A stretch of 54,590 bases of DNA from positions 1 through 54,590 of the forward strand of contig NZ_JADEWV010000013.1 in the NCBI RefSeq assembly GCF_015207455.1, given 5' to 3'. Below the pieces are notes generated by a model that saw nothing but the letters and a program-made list of their open reading frames with translations, did not search any database and was not told where the DNA came from. Position numbers and translations under genes: made by a program. Positions 33,301-40,067 of the stretch are shown one piece after another. The DNA comes from Microcoleus sp. LEGE 07076. Lineage in GTDB: Bacteria; Cyanobacteriota; Cyanobacteriia; Cyanobacteriales; Microcoleaceae. Numbering within the stretch: position 1 is the first letter of the stretch; the number at the start of each line of letters is the position of its first letter.

Positions 33301-35714
33301 AAAATATCGTTAAAAGAAGAACCAACAATATTTTCAACTGCAACAATACTATCTGCAAAACCAAAACCATCTAATGCTTGACCTGAAGCAATTGCAAAAT
33401 TAGGTTCAAGGTCAAATATTCCTGCTGTTTGTTGGTGTTGATAGTTATTGTTTTCATCAATGTTGACAATAACACCACTAACTGAATTGGCGTAACTGAT
33501 TGTATCTATGCCAATTCCTCCATTAAGTAAATCATTGCCTTGTTCACCTTGCAAGAAATCATCTCCTTGTTCGCCATGAAGACTATCACTACCAACCCCT
33601 CCATAAATAGTATCATTGTCTTCAGCACCCATGATTCTGTTGGCGTATGAATTGCCGTAAAGGACATCATTACCTGCTTCACCATAGAGATTTTCAACAC
33701 CAGCAGATTCAGGTAAGCTTAAAATATCATCTCCAGCAGTTCCTACATTGGGGAAGATAGTATTGAAAGGTATTTCTGTTGAAATTCGATTAAATGTAGG
33801 ATCGCTTCCTGTGATAAGTCGATAAAAATCGTTAAAACGAGTTGCTGCATTACCATTGAAAATAGGAATTTTCTCTGGAGTCTCTGCTAATTCTGGGAAT
33901 TCATGAAGAGTGAATTCTGCGCCGAATCCAGCAGACCCACCTAATACGTCAGCACCTACTTTAAAATCAATATTTCCAATTTTAGCCTTGATTTTGCGTT
34001 GGAACTCTAAATAAGCATTGGCATCGAGAAATATTTCAGGATTAAACTCTAGAGTCAAATCAATCTTGGAATCGTTATCTAAATCTTTTTCTAGCAAGTC
34101 GTCAATAACTTCAAACTGGTTATTTACGCTACTAAATTCTCCTCCAACAATTTTAGGATCTAAATCTCTTAGACCAGCCTTCAAACTGTAGTCAAAATTT
34201 ATTTGTTGTATATAATCTATTGGTAAAACTCGCCACTCATATTTAAAATATGCTTGTTGTCCCAATATATCCAAAGAGCCTTCTCTTGAATCTGCTGCCC
34301 ATTTCATTTTAGGAATAAGTGCAACTAATTTATCAAGAGCCATTTTACCTTCTAATAAAGTAGTTTTCTCTTCGATTGTCCAAGAATATTCATTCTTGAC
34401 TTTAGTTATGTTTGCAAGAGATGGAAAATCCGGAGGGTTCATCCCAAAACTGAGTAAACCACCGAATAAATCTACAGCATATTCCCCATTATCTTTGACT
34501 TTTACACTATTTTCATTGGGAATTGTTCCAGTTGAGTTGTCACCTGATTTATTAGATGTATTTTCATCTTTTTGGGGTTTTGAAGAAGGTGTATTACTCG
34601 CAAAAATGTACGTTTCTAAAAATGGTATATCAATGATTTGTTGGACAAGACGAGTATCTAATTTGATAATATCGAATGACTCTTTCCCTTTTTGTGCAGG
34701 AAATAATTGTAAAGCTTGGTTAAAGCCTGCTCCATTTATAAACGCAGATAAACCACCAATATTATAGTCAAGAACAGCAGCTAAAGTAGCATAAGCAAAA
34801 GGTGATATGTAATTAAAGCTTCCGTCAACTTTTGGAGTGAAATCAAAAGTAATTTGACTATTGAAAGTATTGGCAGCAGTAGCCTTTATTAAAGAATCAA
34901 ATGGCAAATCGAGCTTGAGTTCTCCCAAATTGTATCCTGCTTTTGCTTCAAATCCAGCAGTAATCGAACCCCCCTCCAATCCAAAACCAATATTCGCGTC
35001 TGTAAAGCCAAGATCTACATCATAAGATTTTGTTGTCCCTCCATAGTTGAAGGTACGTTTGAGTCGATCCTCAGAATCATAATTCCACGAATTACTTATA
35101 TTGAGTCCCAAGAATTTATTCAGATATTCTGCCGTACTGGCATGAAAAACAAATTTTCCAAAACTAAGATCGCTTGAATAAGTTTTTGTTTCTATTGACT
35201 GTTCAACAAAGATACTGGAGTTGCCTAGATTTAAAACAGTAGAGTCATCTTCTTGTCTCATTGAATCCAAAGTGAAAGAATTTAAGCTTTGACCCAAAGC
35301 TATAGCTGTAAAGATTGCTCCTTCATCTCCTTCAGTATCTTTATTATTAATCTGCCAATCCACAGAATGACCAATTTCTTCCAATAAAACACTGGTAATC
35401 CCTTGAAGATTATCAGTGTTTTGGGTCAAAAAGTTTTCGGAAACATAAATGGTATTGTTTGAACCCGCATAAGCAGCATTAGCCCCTTTGAGTTCAGAAC
35501 CAGTACGAATTTCGATCGCAGGCAAAGACACAAAATCGCTGTTAATCCACTGCTGGCGGATTTCTTCTAGCTTACCAGCATCAAAATTTGTGCCGAAAAT
35601 ACTTTGAGCTTTGGCAACAAAATCATCACCCTTGGCAAAATTATTTAACGTGGTGTAAACGGCTTGCAGGGAAGTTTCGATCGCAGAATTGAAAGAGTTG
35701 TTAGAAGTAGCCAT
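27327..35714 (-). CDS. giant RTX calcium-binding repeat protein (about 2795 aa)
   Basis: The N-terminal about 170 residues include TSVLLEEIGHSVDWQIN, a metallopeptidase-like zinc-helix relic often found at the start of cyanobacterial RTX proteins. A unique part of about 480 residues follows. From about residue 655 to 2500 there are over 150 nonapeptides of the GGxGNDxLx type, which bind calcium as a beta roll. They are broken by spacers of the GVIVNIDENSDYE and NLEDIIGTPFEDILIGN type. The C-terminus is a Ser/Thr/Ala-rich tail without repeats. Such proteins leave the cell by type I secretion without a signal peptide and act in surface coats, motility or adhesion. I use the ATG at 35714, with AGGA upstream, rather than 35762. 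No secretion genes are adjacent. Long reading frames on the opposite strand are shadows of the repeats. Confidence 0.9.
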   Translation of the reverse strand: MATSNNSFNSAIETSLQAVYTTLNNFAKGDDFVAKAQSIFGTNFDAGKLEEIRQQWINSDFVSLPAIEIRTGSELKGANAAYAGSNNTIYVSENFLTQNTDNLQGITSVLLEEIGHSVDWQINNKDTEGDEGAIFTAIALGQSLNSFTLDSMRQEDDSTVLNLGNSSIFVEQSIETKTYSSDLSFGKFVFHASTAEYLNKFLGLNISNSWNYDSEDRLKRTFNYGGTTKSYDVDLGFTDANIGFGLEGGSITAGFEAKAGYNLGELKLDLPFDSLIKATAANTFNSQITFDFTPKVDGSFNYISPFAYATLAAVLDYNIGGLSAFINGAGFNQALQLFPAQKGKESFDIIKLDTRLVQQIIDIPFLETYIFASNTPSSKPQKDENTSNKSGDNSTGTIPNENSVKVKDNGEYAVDLFGGLLSFGMNPPDFPSLANITKVKNEYSWTIEEKTTLLEGKMALDKLVALIPKMKWAADSREGSLDILGQQAYFKYEWRVLPIDYIQQINFDYSLKAGLRDLDPKIVGGEFSSVNNQFEVIDDLLEKDLDNDSKIDLTLEFNPEIFLDANAYLEFQRKIKAKIGNIDFKVGADVLGGSAGFGAEFTLHEFPELAETPEKIPIFNGNAATRFNDFYRLITGSDPTFNRISTEIPFNTIFPNVGTAGDDILSLPESAGVENLYGEAGNDVLYGNSYANRIMGAEDNDTIYGGVGSDSLHGEQGDDFLQGEQGNDLLNGGIGIDTISYANSVSGVIVNIDENNNYQHQQTAGIFDLEPNFAIASGQALDGFGFADSIVAVENIVGSSFNDILIGNGLDNVIEAGTGNDLVISSAGNDRLEGNGGIDTVSFRRDPSGVSVSLKDGIATDGFGGQDNISGLENVVGSGFGDRIEGDDGVNIITSGAGDDIVYALAGNDIVYAGTDNDEVRGGDGNDIILGEAGSDTLQGNEGEDTLDGGIDSDFLYGNAGIDIIYGREGDDIIDGGTENDVLYGEQGDDKLYGQSGNDIIQGNTGEDYAEGGSGRDFIQGNEGNDILYGQDGSDTIEGNADDDFIDGGNGQDLLSGNTGDDRIYGQGGNDVIQGNEGNDWLEGGDGQDIIDGGADDDDIYGQAGDDNLFGSQGQDYIDGGDGKDTLFGGFDDDVLLGQAGDDTLNGNAGNDELFGGTGNDSLIGEIGDDLIDGGEGIDLVNYINSPRGVIVNIDENSDYETNTKQRFKEFVTDVNPSEYYTELERDFEIAAGTGKDGFGTTDALRNLEDIIGTPFEDILIGNEKDNRIWALEGNDLLVGNGGNDSFYGGEGIDILSYRRDPNGVTVNLQTGDATDGWGDRDQIVGIENVAGSRHDDNITGDDTVNVITGDAGDDRIDGLGGDDKLYGEFGNDLIYGGDGGDSIYGNQDEDTLYGEAGRDYIRGGDADDLIYAGSDDDTVAGDAGYGNDTIFGETGNDLLYGGAGDDFVYGGEDKDTIYGEGENDKLYGEGDTDLIYGGIGDDELSGGDDQDTLIGEAGNDTLAGDAGDDTLDAGTGNDYLYGGTGKDTLDAGEGNDQLYGGDDADILLGKEGDDNLYGEAGDDSLDAAEGNDSLYGGDGKDILDAGIGNDFLWGGQDDDTLFGKAGDDNLFGEGGNDSLDAGEGNDSLYGGDGKDILDAGIGNDYLWGGQDDDTLYAKAGDDYLFGEAGADFLYAAEGNDTLDGDSGKDFLNAGAGNDYLWGGQDDDTLLAEAGDDYLFGEAGNDSLYAAEGNDSLYGDSGKDILDAGSGNDYLWGGQDDDTLFAQAGDDYLYGENGNDILDAGDGNDSLYGGDNRDTLFGQAGNDLLEGGSGDDSLLAGDGNDTLLGQGDSDTLYGGSGDDILEGNAGTDRLFGELGNDSLDGGTENDTLEGGDGNDILDGGDNNDSLFGQVGDDTVIGNRGDDIVDGGSGNDLLQGNEGRDRIYGQSGLDTLFGGDDSDTLWGGDDADILQGESGTDTLFGGNGDDTLDGGEDNDSLLGEAGRDILAGGSGDDILDGGTENDTLSGNDGRDKLYGRQGNDLLEGNADNDQLWGGDNDDTLLGQTGDDQLWGESGNDSLDGGDGADRLFGQIGKDTLSGNNGDDYLEGGADDDSMSGGAGRDRIYGNDGNDFADGNSGDDYIDGGANNDTLAGGEGDDRIFGQSGNDSLEGNDDNDFLDGGTGSDTLWGNDGDDELYGREDRDFIDGGRGNDQIYGGDAADTLLGQTGDDNIDGGSGGDSILGGDGSDNIWAQAGDDSIYGGAGNDNIWGNEDDDLIFGEAGNDKIDGGSGYDTIDGGAGNDELFGGTGNDQLLGGAGNDKIDGSIDDDKLFGGAGNDLMFGSQGQDTMLGEVGEDTLYGGDDTDLMDGGASNDLVVGDSGDDTLTGDSGEDTLVGGSGNDWMGGGNGDDLMFGECDNDTMLGGAGKDTLDGGCGNDLLTGEAGSDYLLGNEGDDSLDGGSSNDTLDGGNGNDFLNGGSGNDSLNGNDGDDSVYGGEGNNVLKGGNGQDSLIGGSSSDIFVLSPSSGLDNIFYFQADRDYLGLTQDLTFDQLQIVQGGENYTNDALISIAGTGEHLAWVKDTQFSAIDSSRFISITPGAPLPGVFNNPSPVDFLTGEPVESDDVLSAIGSGSSTSLSSAIPASISLPNSTNTAPITLSNSTTTAAASLNLPLTTGTTPATATAPISLTTSTTSAAASLSLQPLTTVTNPASATATSVKTTTNDILLNGGSIPTMKTFSETDDDILIYDTKSLLTSLTSAQTQPIVPLTGAIVSSSIIPTANTAAKDNSLLITPAASPVNLLGNSGLTGTSTVK

Positions 35715-35939
35715 GATTCTTATCCTCGTGTGGTAGATACAATGTGTTCTGAAAATTGACAAAGCGACTCTATCGACAAGCCCGATCGCACTTCCGCACT
35801 CTCTAGCTGTCGTAGATCCGTCATTTACCCAAACTGATATCCCTTGGGAATTTGGTTCGGATTGCGATCGGGAAGTTACGGGCGATACGACTTTTGAATA
35901 AATCTCAACAAGTGCGATTAGCTTCGTAATTTCCCTTCT

Positions 35940-36205
35940 ATTTACTTATCAGGGTGAACTCAGTGTTTTTATGCAAAACTCTACGGATTTTTTGTAAAGT
36001 TTTGTGAACACTGCGTGGAAGTACGGAACAACGGGTGTTTTTGGGGTTTTAGGGGCGATCGCCCCTAAAGCCTGTTTGTTCTTCCTATTTACTTATCAGG
36101 GTGAACTCAGTGTTTTTATGCAAAACTCTACGGATTTTTTGTAAAGTTTTGTGAACACTGCGTGGAAGTACGGAATAACTGGTGTTTGGGGAATTTAGGG
36201 GCGAT
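35940..36205. repeat. two tandem copies of a 120-bp non-coding repeat
   Basis: Copy 1 (35940-36060) and copy 2 (36087-36205) both run from ATTTACTTATCAGGGTGAAC through GCGTGGAAGTACGGAA to TTTAGGGGCGATCG and differ at few positions. A third copy is at 36430-36552, a partial one at about 37757-37826, and an inverted partial one at 38098-38156. This region is upstream of the RTX gene on its strand; 35715-35939 shows nothing I can name beyond a probable promoter. Confidence 0.75.
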
Positions 36206-36394
36206 CGATAGTACGCATGGGCCCAGAAACCGGGTTTGTTTGCAGAAATTCCGTCGCAGTCGAAAAATTTGGTAAAAACCCGGTTTCTTTGGTAAGAGTG
36301 CATAAATCCTGACGCGCTTAGTCCAAGAAACCGGGTTTCTCTGATATTTTTCACATCCTCACCAGATTTCGCAAAGAAACCCGGTTTCTGAGTT
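36195..36394. repeat. 200-bp direct repeat, copy 1, left of the toxin-antitoxin pair
   Basis: TTAGGGGCGATCGATAG, CGCATGGGCCCAGAAACC, TTCCGTCGCAGTCG, CATAAATCCTGACGCGC and GATTTCGCAAAGAAACCC recur in the same order at 37810-38018. Four CCGGGTTT/AAACCCGG motifs lie inside, forming further hairpins. Confidence 0.75.
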
Positions 36395-36429
36395 ATCGCG
36401 CGCCCCCACTGCCTTTTTGTTGTTCCTGT

Positions 36430-36552
36430 TTATTTATCAGGGTGAGCTCGGTGGTTTTATGCAAAAATCTCAAGTTTTTTTTGTAAACTTTGGCAAACAC
36501 TGCGTGGAAGTACGGAAGGATGGGTGTTTGCGGGGTTTTAGGGGCGATCGAT
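36430..36552. repeat. third, diverged copy of the 120-bp repeat
   Basis: TTTATCAGGGTGAGCTCGGT, CACTGCGTGGAAGTACGGAA and GGTTTTAGGGGCGATCG correspond to copies at 35940 and 36087, with about 15-20 per cent differences by eye. It is downstream of the toxin gene. Confidence 0.65.
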
Positions 36553-36588
36553 CTTTGGTGTTGGGTTTCGTTCCAAGTTGGTTGGCAA

Positions 36589-36643
36589 GGTGCGTCAGAA
36601 CTCGACTTTTTGTGGCGATCAAGAATCTCGCAACTGACGCACC
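36589..36643. terminator. inverted repeat directly after the toxin stop codon
   Basis: GGTGCGTCAG (36589-36598) pairs with CTGACGCACC (36634-36643), ending immediately beside the stop codon of the minus-strand toxin gene at 36644. It may act as a terminator or 3' end protection. The related GGTGCGTCGCT motif occurs near 5558. Confidence 0.5.
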
Positions 36644-37165
36644 CTACCACTTGTTTGACGGAGGAAATGGAGTTGATTTAGGATGACTCCCAGCGTAGTA
36701 AACAAGCACTTTGCGTTTGTCTTCATCCGGTACATAAAATACTCGGTCTGAACCTGTTACTTCATACTCCCACGCACCTTTGTAGAGTTTACCTTTTAAG
36801 GGAAAAACTCTCTTTGGTTTTCTCGTCATCGGCGCAGTACATAAATCCTGATAGCACCGACGAGTATTCTCAGGAACACGTAACATTAACGCTTCCCAAT
36901 CCCGGTTAACCCGTCGGTTTTTCGCTACTACTAACCAGGGCGATGCAGGTATTTGTGCGATCGATTCTGTTTCGCTTTCTTTAACAGATTGCTTGGTTCG
37001 CGGTGCTGTCAGCGGTTCTTCAGGAGGTTCTACCAACTCTGACAGCACAGGCGCTAGTGCGGGATTTTCCGCTTCGGCTTCTAGAATTGCCGGTGATGGT
37101 GTCGGCTGTTCTTCAGGAGATACTGGGCTTTTTGAATCATCTGGAATAGGTGTAGAGTGCGTCAT
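36644..37165 (-). CDS. RelE-like toxin with a long Pro/Glu-rich N-terminus (173 aa)
   Basis: Residues about 1-75 are a low-complexity tail rich in Pro, Glu and Ser. The C-terminal 95 residues look like a RelE/YoeB-type domain: RDWEALMLRVPENTRRCYQDL, PLKGKLYKGAWEYEV, DRVFYVPDEDKRKVLVYYAGSHP. The order of a helical pair, then a Gly/Lys strand, then a Tyr-rich strand, is what RelE folds show. The start overlaps the antitoxin stop (ATGA at 37162-37165). The extended N-terminus is unusual for this toxin class. mRNA cleavage is a family inference. Confidence 0.65.
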   Translation of the reverse strand: MTHSTPIPDDSKSPVSPEEQPTPSPAILEAEAENPALAPVLSELVEPPEEPLTAPRTKQSVKESETESIAQIPASPWLVVAKNRRVNRDWEALMLRVPENTRRCYQDLCTAPMTRKPKRVFPLKGKLYKGAWEYEVTGSDRVFYVPDEDKRKVLVYYAGSHPKSTPFPPSNKW

Positions 37166-37671
37166 ACCTGAACCGATTCGGTCGTATTTTCTACTAAAGG
37201 TTGAGTCAATAAGACCTCATTAATTTCGTCGCTAAAAGCTGTTGCAAGTTCAGGACTAGAAATTGCGATCGCGCTTTCATGCCATTCATAAATCGTTGCC
37301 TCAATCCGATCCCAAGCCGCAGGTTCCGACTCCACAAGACGGTAATCTTTCTCTATTTCTGCGCTCAATTCGCTAAGTTCATCCTTGTCAAATACTTTCA
37401 GCCACCCATAGGGATGTTCTGAACCAATCTGTTCTCCCAGACGCAACCGATAAGCAGCGGCCGTCACCTCAAAGACTCTCAGGGAAAGGGCGGCGGCTTT
37501 TACCAACAGCGACATCTCTTCGCGGCGCAGCAACGCAAAATGCTGGTCGTTGCGAGTGATTGTGATCGGGCGATCGATCGCCAAATCCAGAACTCGACCC
37601 GGTTGTCGGTTCAATTCCGTGGCGCTAATTAATCGATCGCCGTACACCAGACGCGAAGATTCACTCAGCAT
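37162..37671 (-). CDS. Phd/YefM-like antitoxin (169 aa)
   Basis: The N-terminal third (LISATELNRQPGRVLDLAID, PITITRNDQHFALLRREEM) is a Phd/YefM DNA-binding domain. The rest is a longer acidic helical part (EIEKDYRLVESEPAAWDRIEA) that should wrap the toxin. I choose ATG 37671, which has AGAGGTG 8 bases upstream; an ATG at 37710 would add 13 residues but has no ribosome binding site and touches the palindrome. Phd-type antitoxins repress their own promoter, and the palindrome at 37715-37734 is a fitting operator. Confidence 0.75.
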   Translation of the reverse strand: MLSESSRLVYGDRLISATELNRQPGRVLDLAIDRPITITRNDQHFALLRREEMSLLVKAAALSLRVFEVTAAAYRLRLGEQIGSEHPYGWLKVFDKDELSELSAEIEKDYRLVESEPAAWDRIEATIYEWHESAIAISSPELATAFSDEINEVLLTQPLVENTTESVQV

Positions 37672-37714
37672 AGCTTTTTCACCTCTATCAACATCGGAAT
37701 GCTTTTCCATTCAT

Positions 37715-37734
37715 ATACGTATAATTATACGTAT
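37715..37734. promoter_or_regulatory. 20-bp perfect palindrome, probable antitoxin operator
   Basis: ATACGTATAATTATACGTAT reads the same on both strands. It is 44 bases upstream of the antitoxin ATG at 37671, in an AT-rich stretch that would also hold the promoter. Phd/YefM antitoxins bind short palindromes of this kind, so autoregulation of the toxin-antitoxin operon is the simplest reading. Confidence 0.7.
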
Positions 37735-37809
37735 TTACGAATATTTTCCGTTTTTTACCCACCTCACCAAGCTGGGTGAAAGTACGGAAGGATGGGTGTT
37801 TGCGGGGTT

Positions 37810-38018
37810 TTAGGGGCGATCGATAGTTGAGGACTTACGCATGGGCCCAGAAACCGGGTTTTTTTGCAGAAATTCCGTCGCAGTCGAAAAATTTGGTAAA
37901 AACCCGGTTTCTTTGGTGAGAGTGCATAAATCCTGACGCGCTTAGTCCAAGAAACCGGGTTTCTCTGATATTTTTCACATCCTCACCAGATTTCGCAAAG
38001 AAACCCGGTTTCTGAGTT
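37810..38018. repeat. 200-bp direct repeat, copy 2, right of the toxin-antitoxin pair
   Basis: Nearly identical to 36195-36394 in the same orientation, including the CATAAATCCTGACGCGC segment and all AAACCCGG motifs. Together the two copies bracket the toxin-antitoxin operon, so they could have served for its duplication, loss or insertion by homologous recombination. Confidence 0.75.
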
Positions 38019-38097
38019 GCCGATGCCCCAGTCTTAACAAAAATTTACATCCAATTTTACAGCCAAATCCACCGCACAGCAATACTTTCAACGATTG

Positions 38098-38156
38098 GCT
38101 CAAAAAAACTTCAGAAATTCGCATAAATTCCCCCAGCTCACCCTGATAAGTAAATG
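38098..38156. repeat. inverted partial copy of the 120-bp repeat
   Basis: Read on the minus strand this gives TTTACTTATCAGGGTGAGCT and TTTATGCGAATTTC, matching the start of the repeats at 35940 and 36087. It lies just before the sigma-like gene and may contribute to its 5' region. Confidence 0.6.
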
Positions 38157-38185
38157 TAGGAACAAAGTTGCGGCCGCACTGAACT

Positions 38186-38860
38186 ATGAATGATGAGTAC
38201 AACCCCTCCCAGGGGGAAGACCACCCATCCGATCGCCAATTGCTATATCAAGAGTTAGATATTCTTGTCACCCAAATTTGCCAGGAAATCTCGAACCCTT
38301 GGAAGCAAAGACGTTTGTTGAATCAGCTTATTGTTAAGATGGAAAACTCCGGTCTGATCTGGAAGGAAGATGTACCTTACTATGAAGATGCTGTAGCAGA
38401 ACAGTGGGGGTTTTTCTGTAGCAATTTGTGGGAATCCCGCACGGGTACTCAGTACGATCGTACTCGCAGTAACCCGATTACTTGGTTCAATAATCGTTTG
38501 CGGTGGCGACTGTTAACTTTGGCTCAAAATCTAGCTGAAGAAAATGGTAGGAGATGTCAGAATGAAAAAAGATTAGAACAGTTGCCCGTTGAGGATGAAA
38601 CTCATATCATCGAATGTGTGCAATTCTTTGAAATCGTTCAAAGCTGGATTGAGACTAATCCTGATGGCATATTAAACGAACATATTCGAGGACGCAAGGA
38701 TCTAACTTGTCAAGTTATCTTGAGCAGTATGTTGTCTGGCAAAAAAATTACCCAAATGGCAGCCGAATATGGCTGTGCTTATCAGACAATTTACGGCTTT
38801 TGGAAAAACAAATGTCGTCCTCGTTTGTTGGAAAAATTTGGCAAAAATTATGGTTGTTAA
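38186..38860 (+). CDS. sigma-factor-like helix-turn-helix protein (224 aa)
   Basis: The C-terminus (KKITQMAAEYGCAYQTIYGFWKNKCRPRL) is a clear helix-turn-helix. The middle part (SNPITWFNNRLRWRLLTLAQ) resembles the core-binding helix of cyanobacterial sigma-70-like proteins that accompany DUF1822 genes. A distinct sigma region 2.4 cannot be seen, so it may be a divergent group 3/4 sigma or a transcription regulator. It starts the four-gene operon 38186-43021, 25 bases before the DUF1822 gene. It could direct transcription of that operon. Confidence 0.6.
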   Translation: MNDEYNPSQGEDHPSDRQLLYQELDILVTQICQEISNPWKQRRLLNQLIVKMENSGLIWKEDVPYYEDAVAEQWGFFCSNLWESRTGTQYDRTRSNPITWFNNRLRWRLLTLAQNLAEENGRRCQNEKRLEQLPVEDETHIIECVQFFEIVQSWIETNPDGILNEHIRGRKDLTCQVILSSMLSGKKITQMAAEYGCAYQTIYGFWKNKCRPRLLEKFGKNYGC

Positions 38861-38885
38861 TCTTACAAGGAGTTAAAATAGGCAG

Positions 38886-40037
38886 ATGAAGAACAATAGT
38901 ACCGGAACCCAATCATTGCCAATGCCAATTACCCAAAAGGCAATTCGTTTAGCATGGCAATTTGCTTCGGAACACAAACATCCGCAAAAGGTGGAACAAA
39001 TTTATATCAACACTTTGGCTGTGTTGGTAGTTTGCGATTATTTAAAATTGTTAGATATTGAAACTGACTTGAGTCAATGCGATAGCTGGAATCCGGTAAT
39101 TCGCTTGTTTGAAAATGTGGCAGATTTGTACATTAAAGGATTGGGTAAAATTGAGTGTATCCCCATTAGAAGAGTACATCAAAATACCCAAAATGGCAAT
39201 GCAGTTTCGGCTGCAAATTTACCGGAAACCTGTCCCATTCATACTGAAGCTAGGGATGAACGCATCGGTTATATTGCGGTCGAAATTGATGAAGAAGAAA
39301 AGCAAGCAAGATTGTTGGGCTTTTCTCCGACTGCGGCAACGGGCGAGTTAGTATTGAGCGATTTGTATTCCCTGGATGACTTCTTGATTCACCTAGAAAA
39401 AATACATGAATCTAAAGTCGATCTGCGTCAGTGGCTGGAGAATAAATTTACAGCGAATTGGCTGTCTGTTGAATCAATCTTCGATCCGCAGCCGGAGACT
39501 GAACCGACTGAGATTGAAAACCCAATCAAATCTAATTTAGGCAATTGGTTGCAGAATGTTGCCGAAGCAGGTTGGCAGAAATTTGAGCAAGGTAAACAAA
39601 ATTTAGAAGACCTGATTTTTCCTGAGGATAACCCAAGTTTTGTATTCCGAGGAGGTGGCAATTCCACTACAGAATCTGGCGCGCGTATAAGTAGTAATAT
39701 TAATAGGTTTCCTGAAGCTGATGTCACGCGGGCAAAGTTGATTGATTTGGGAATGCGTTTGGGCTCAACAACTGTGGCTTTGTTGGTGGCGATCGCCCAA
39801 GAGGACGATCGCACTTTCAGAGTTCACGTGCAACTGCATCCGGCGATTGGCGATCGTTATTTGCCGCGTCACCTTAAACTGTCGTTAATATCTGATGCTG
39901 GAGAAATTTTACAGGAACTTGAATCTACTGTTCAACATCAGTGCATTTCACTGGAATTTTACGTTGAACCCGGAGAATGTTTTGGTATTCGACTGGCGAT
40001 CGACGATTTGAGCATAACAGAAAATTTTATGGTATGA
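38886..40037 (+). CDS. DUF1822 family protein (383 aa)
   Basis: The N-terminal portion (MPITQKAIRLAWQFASEH, VEQIYINTLAVLVVCDYLKLLDIETDL, IGYIAVEIDEEEKQARLLGF) matches DUF1822, a family mainly found in filamentous cyanobacteria next to sigma-like and CHAT genes. The C-terminal half (about 255-380) is beta-rich (LIDLGMRLGSTTVALLVAIAQEDDRTFRVHVQLHP). Function is unknown. The gene is second in the operon, 30 bases before the CHAT gene. Confidence 0.8.
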   Translation: MKNNSTGTQSLPMPITQKAIRLAWQFASEHKHPQKVEQIYINTLAVLVVCDYLKLLDIETDLSQCDSWNPVIRLFENVADLYIKGLGKIECIPIRRVHQNTQNGNAVSAANLPETCPIHTEARDERIGYIAVEIDEEEKQARLLGFSPTAATGELVLSDLYSLDDFLIHLEKIHESKVDLRQWLENKFTANWLSVESIFDPQPETEPTEIENPIKSNLGNWLQNVAEAGWQKFEQGKQNLEDLIFPEDNPSFVFRGGGNSTTESGARISSNINRFPEADVTRAKLIDLGMRLGSTTVALLVAIAQEDDRTFRVHVQLHPAIGDRYLPRHLKLSLISDAGEILQELESTVQHQCISLEFYVEPGECFGIRLAIDDLSITENFMV

Positions 40038-40067
40038 TTCTCTGATTACTGTTACCGCAGCAAATTT

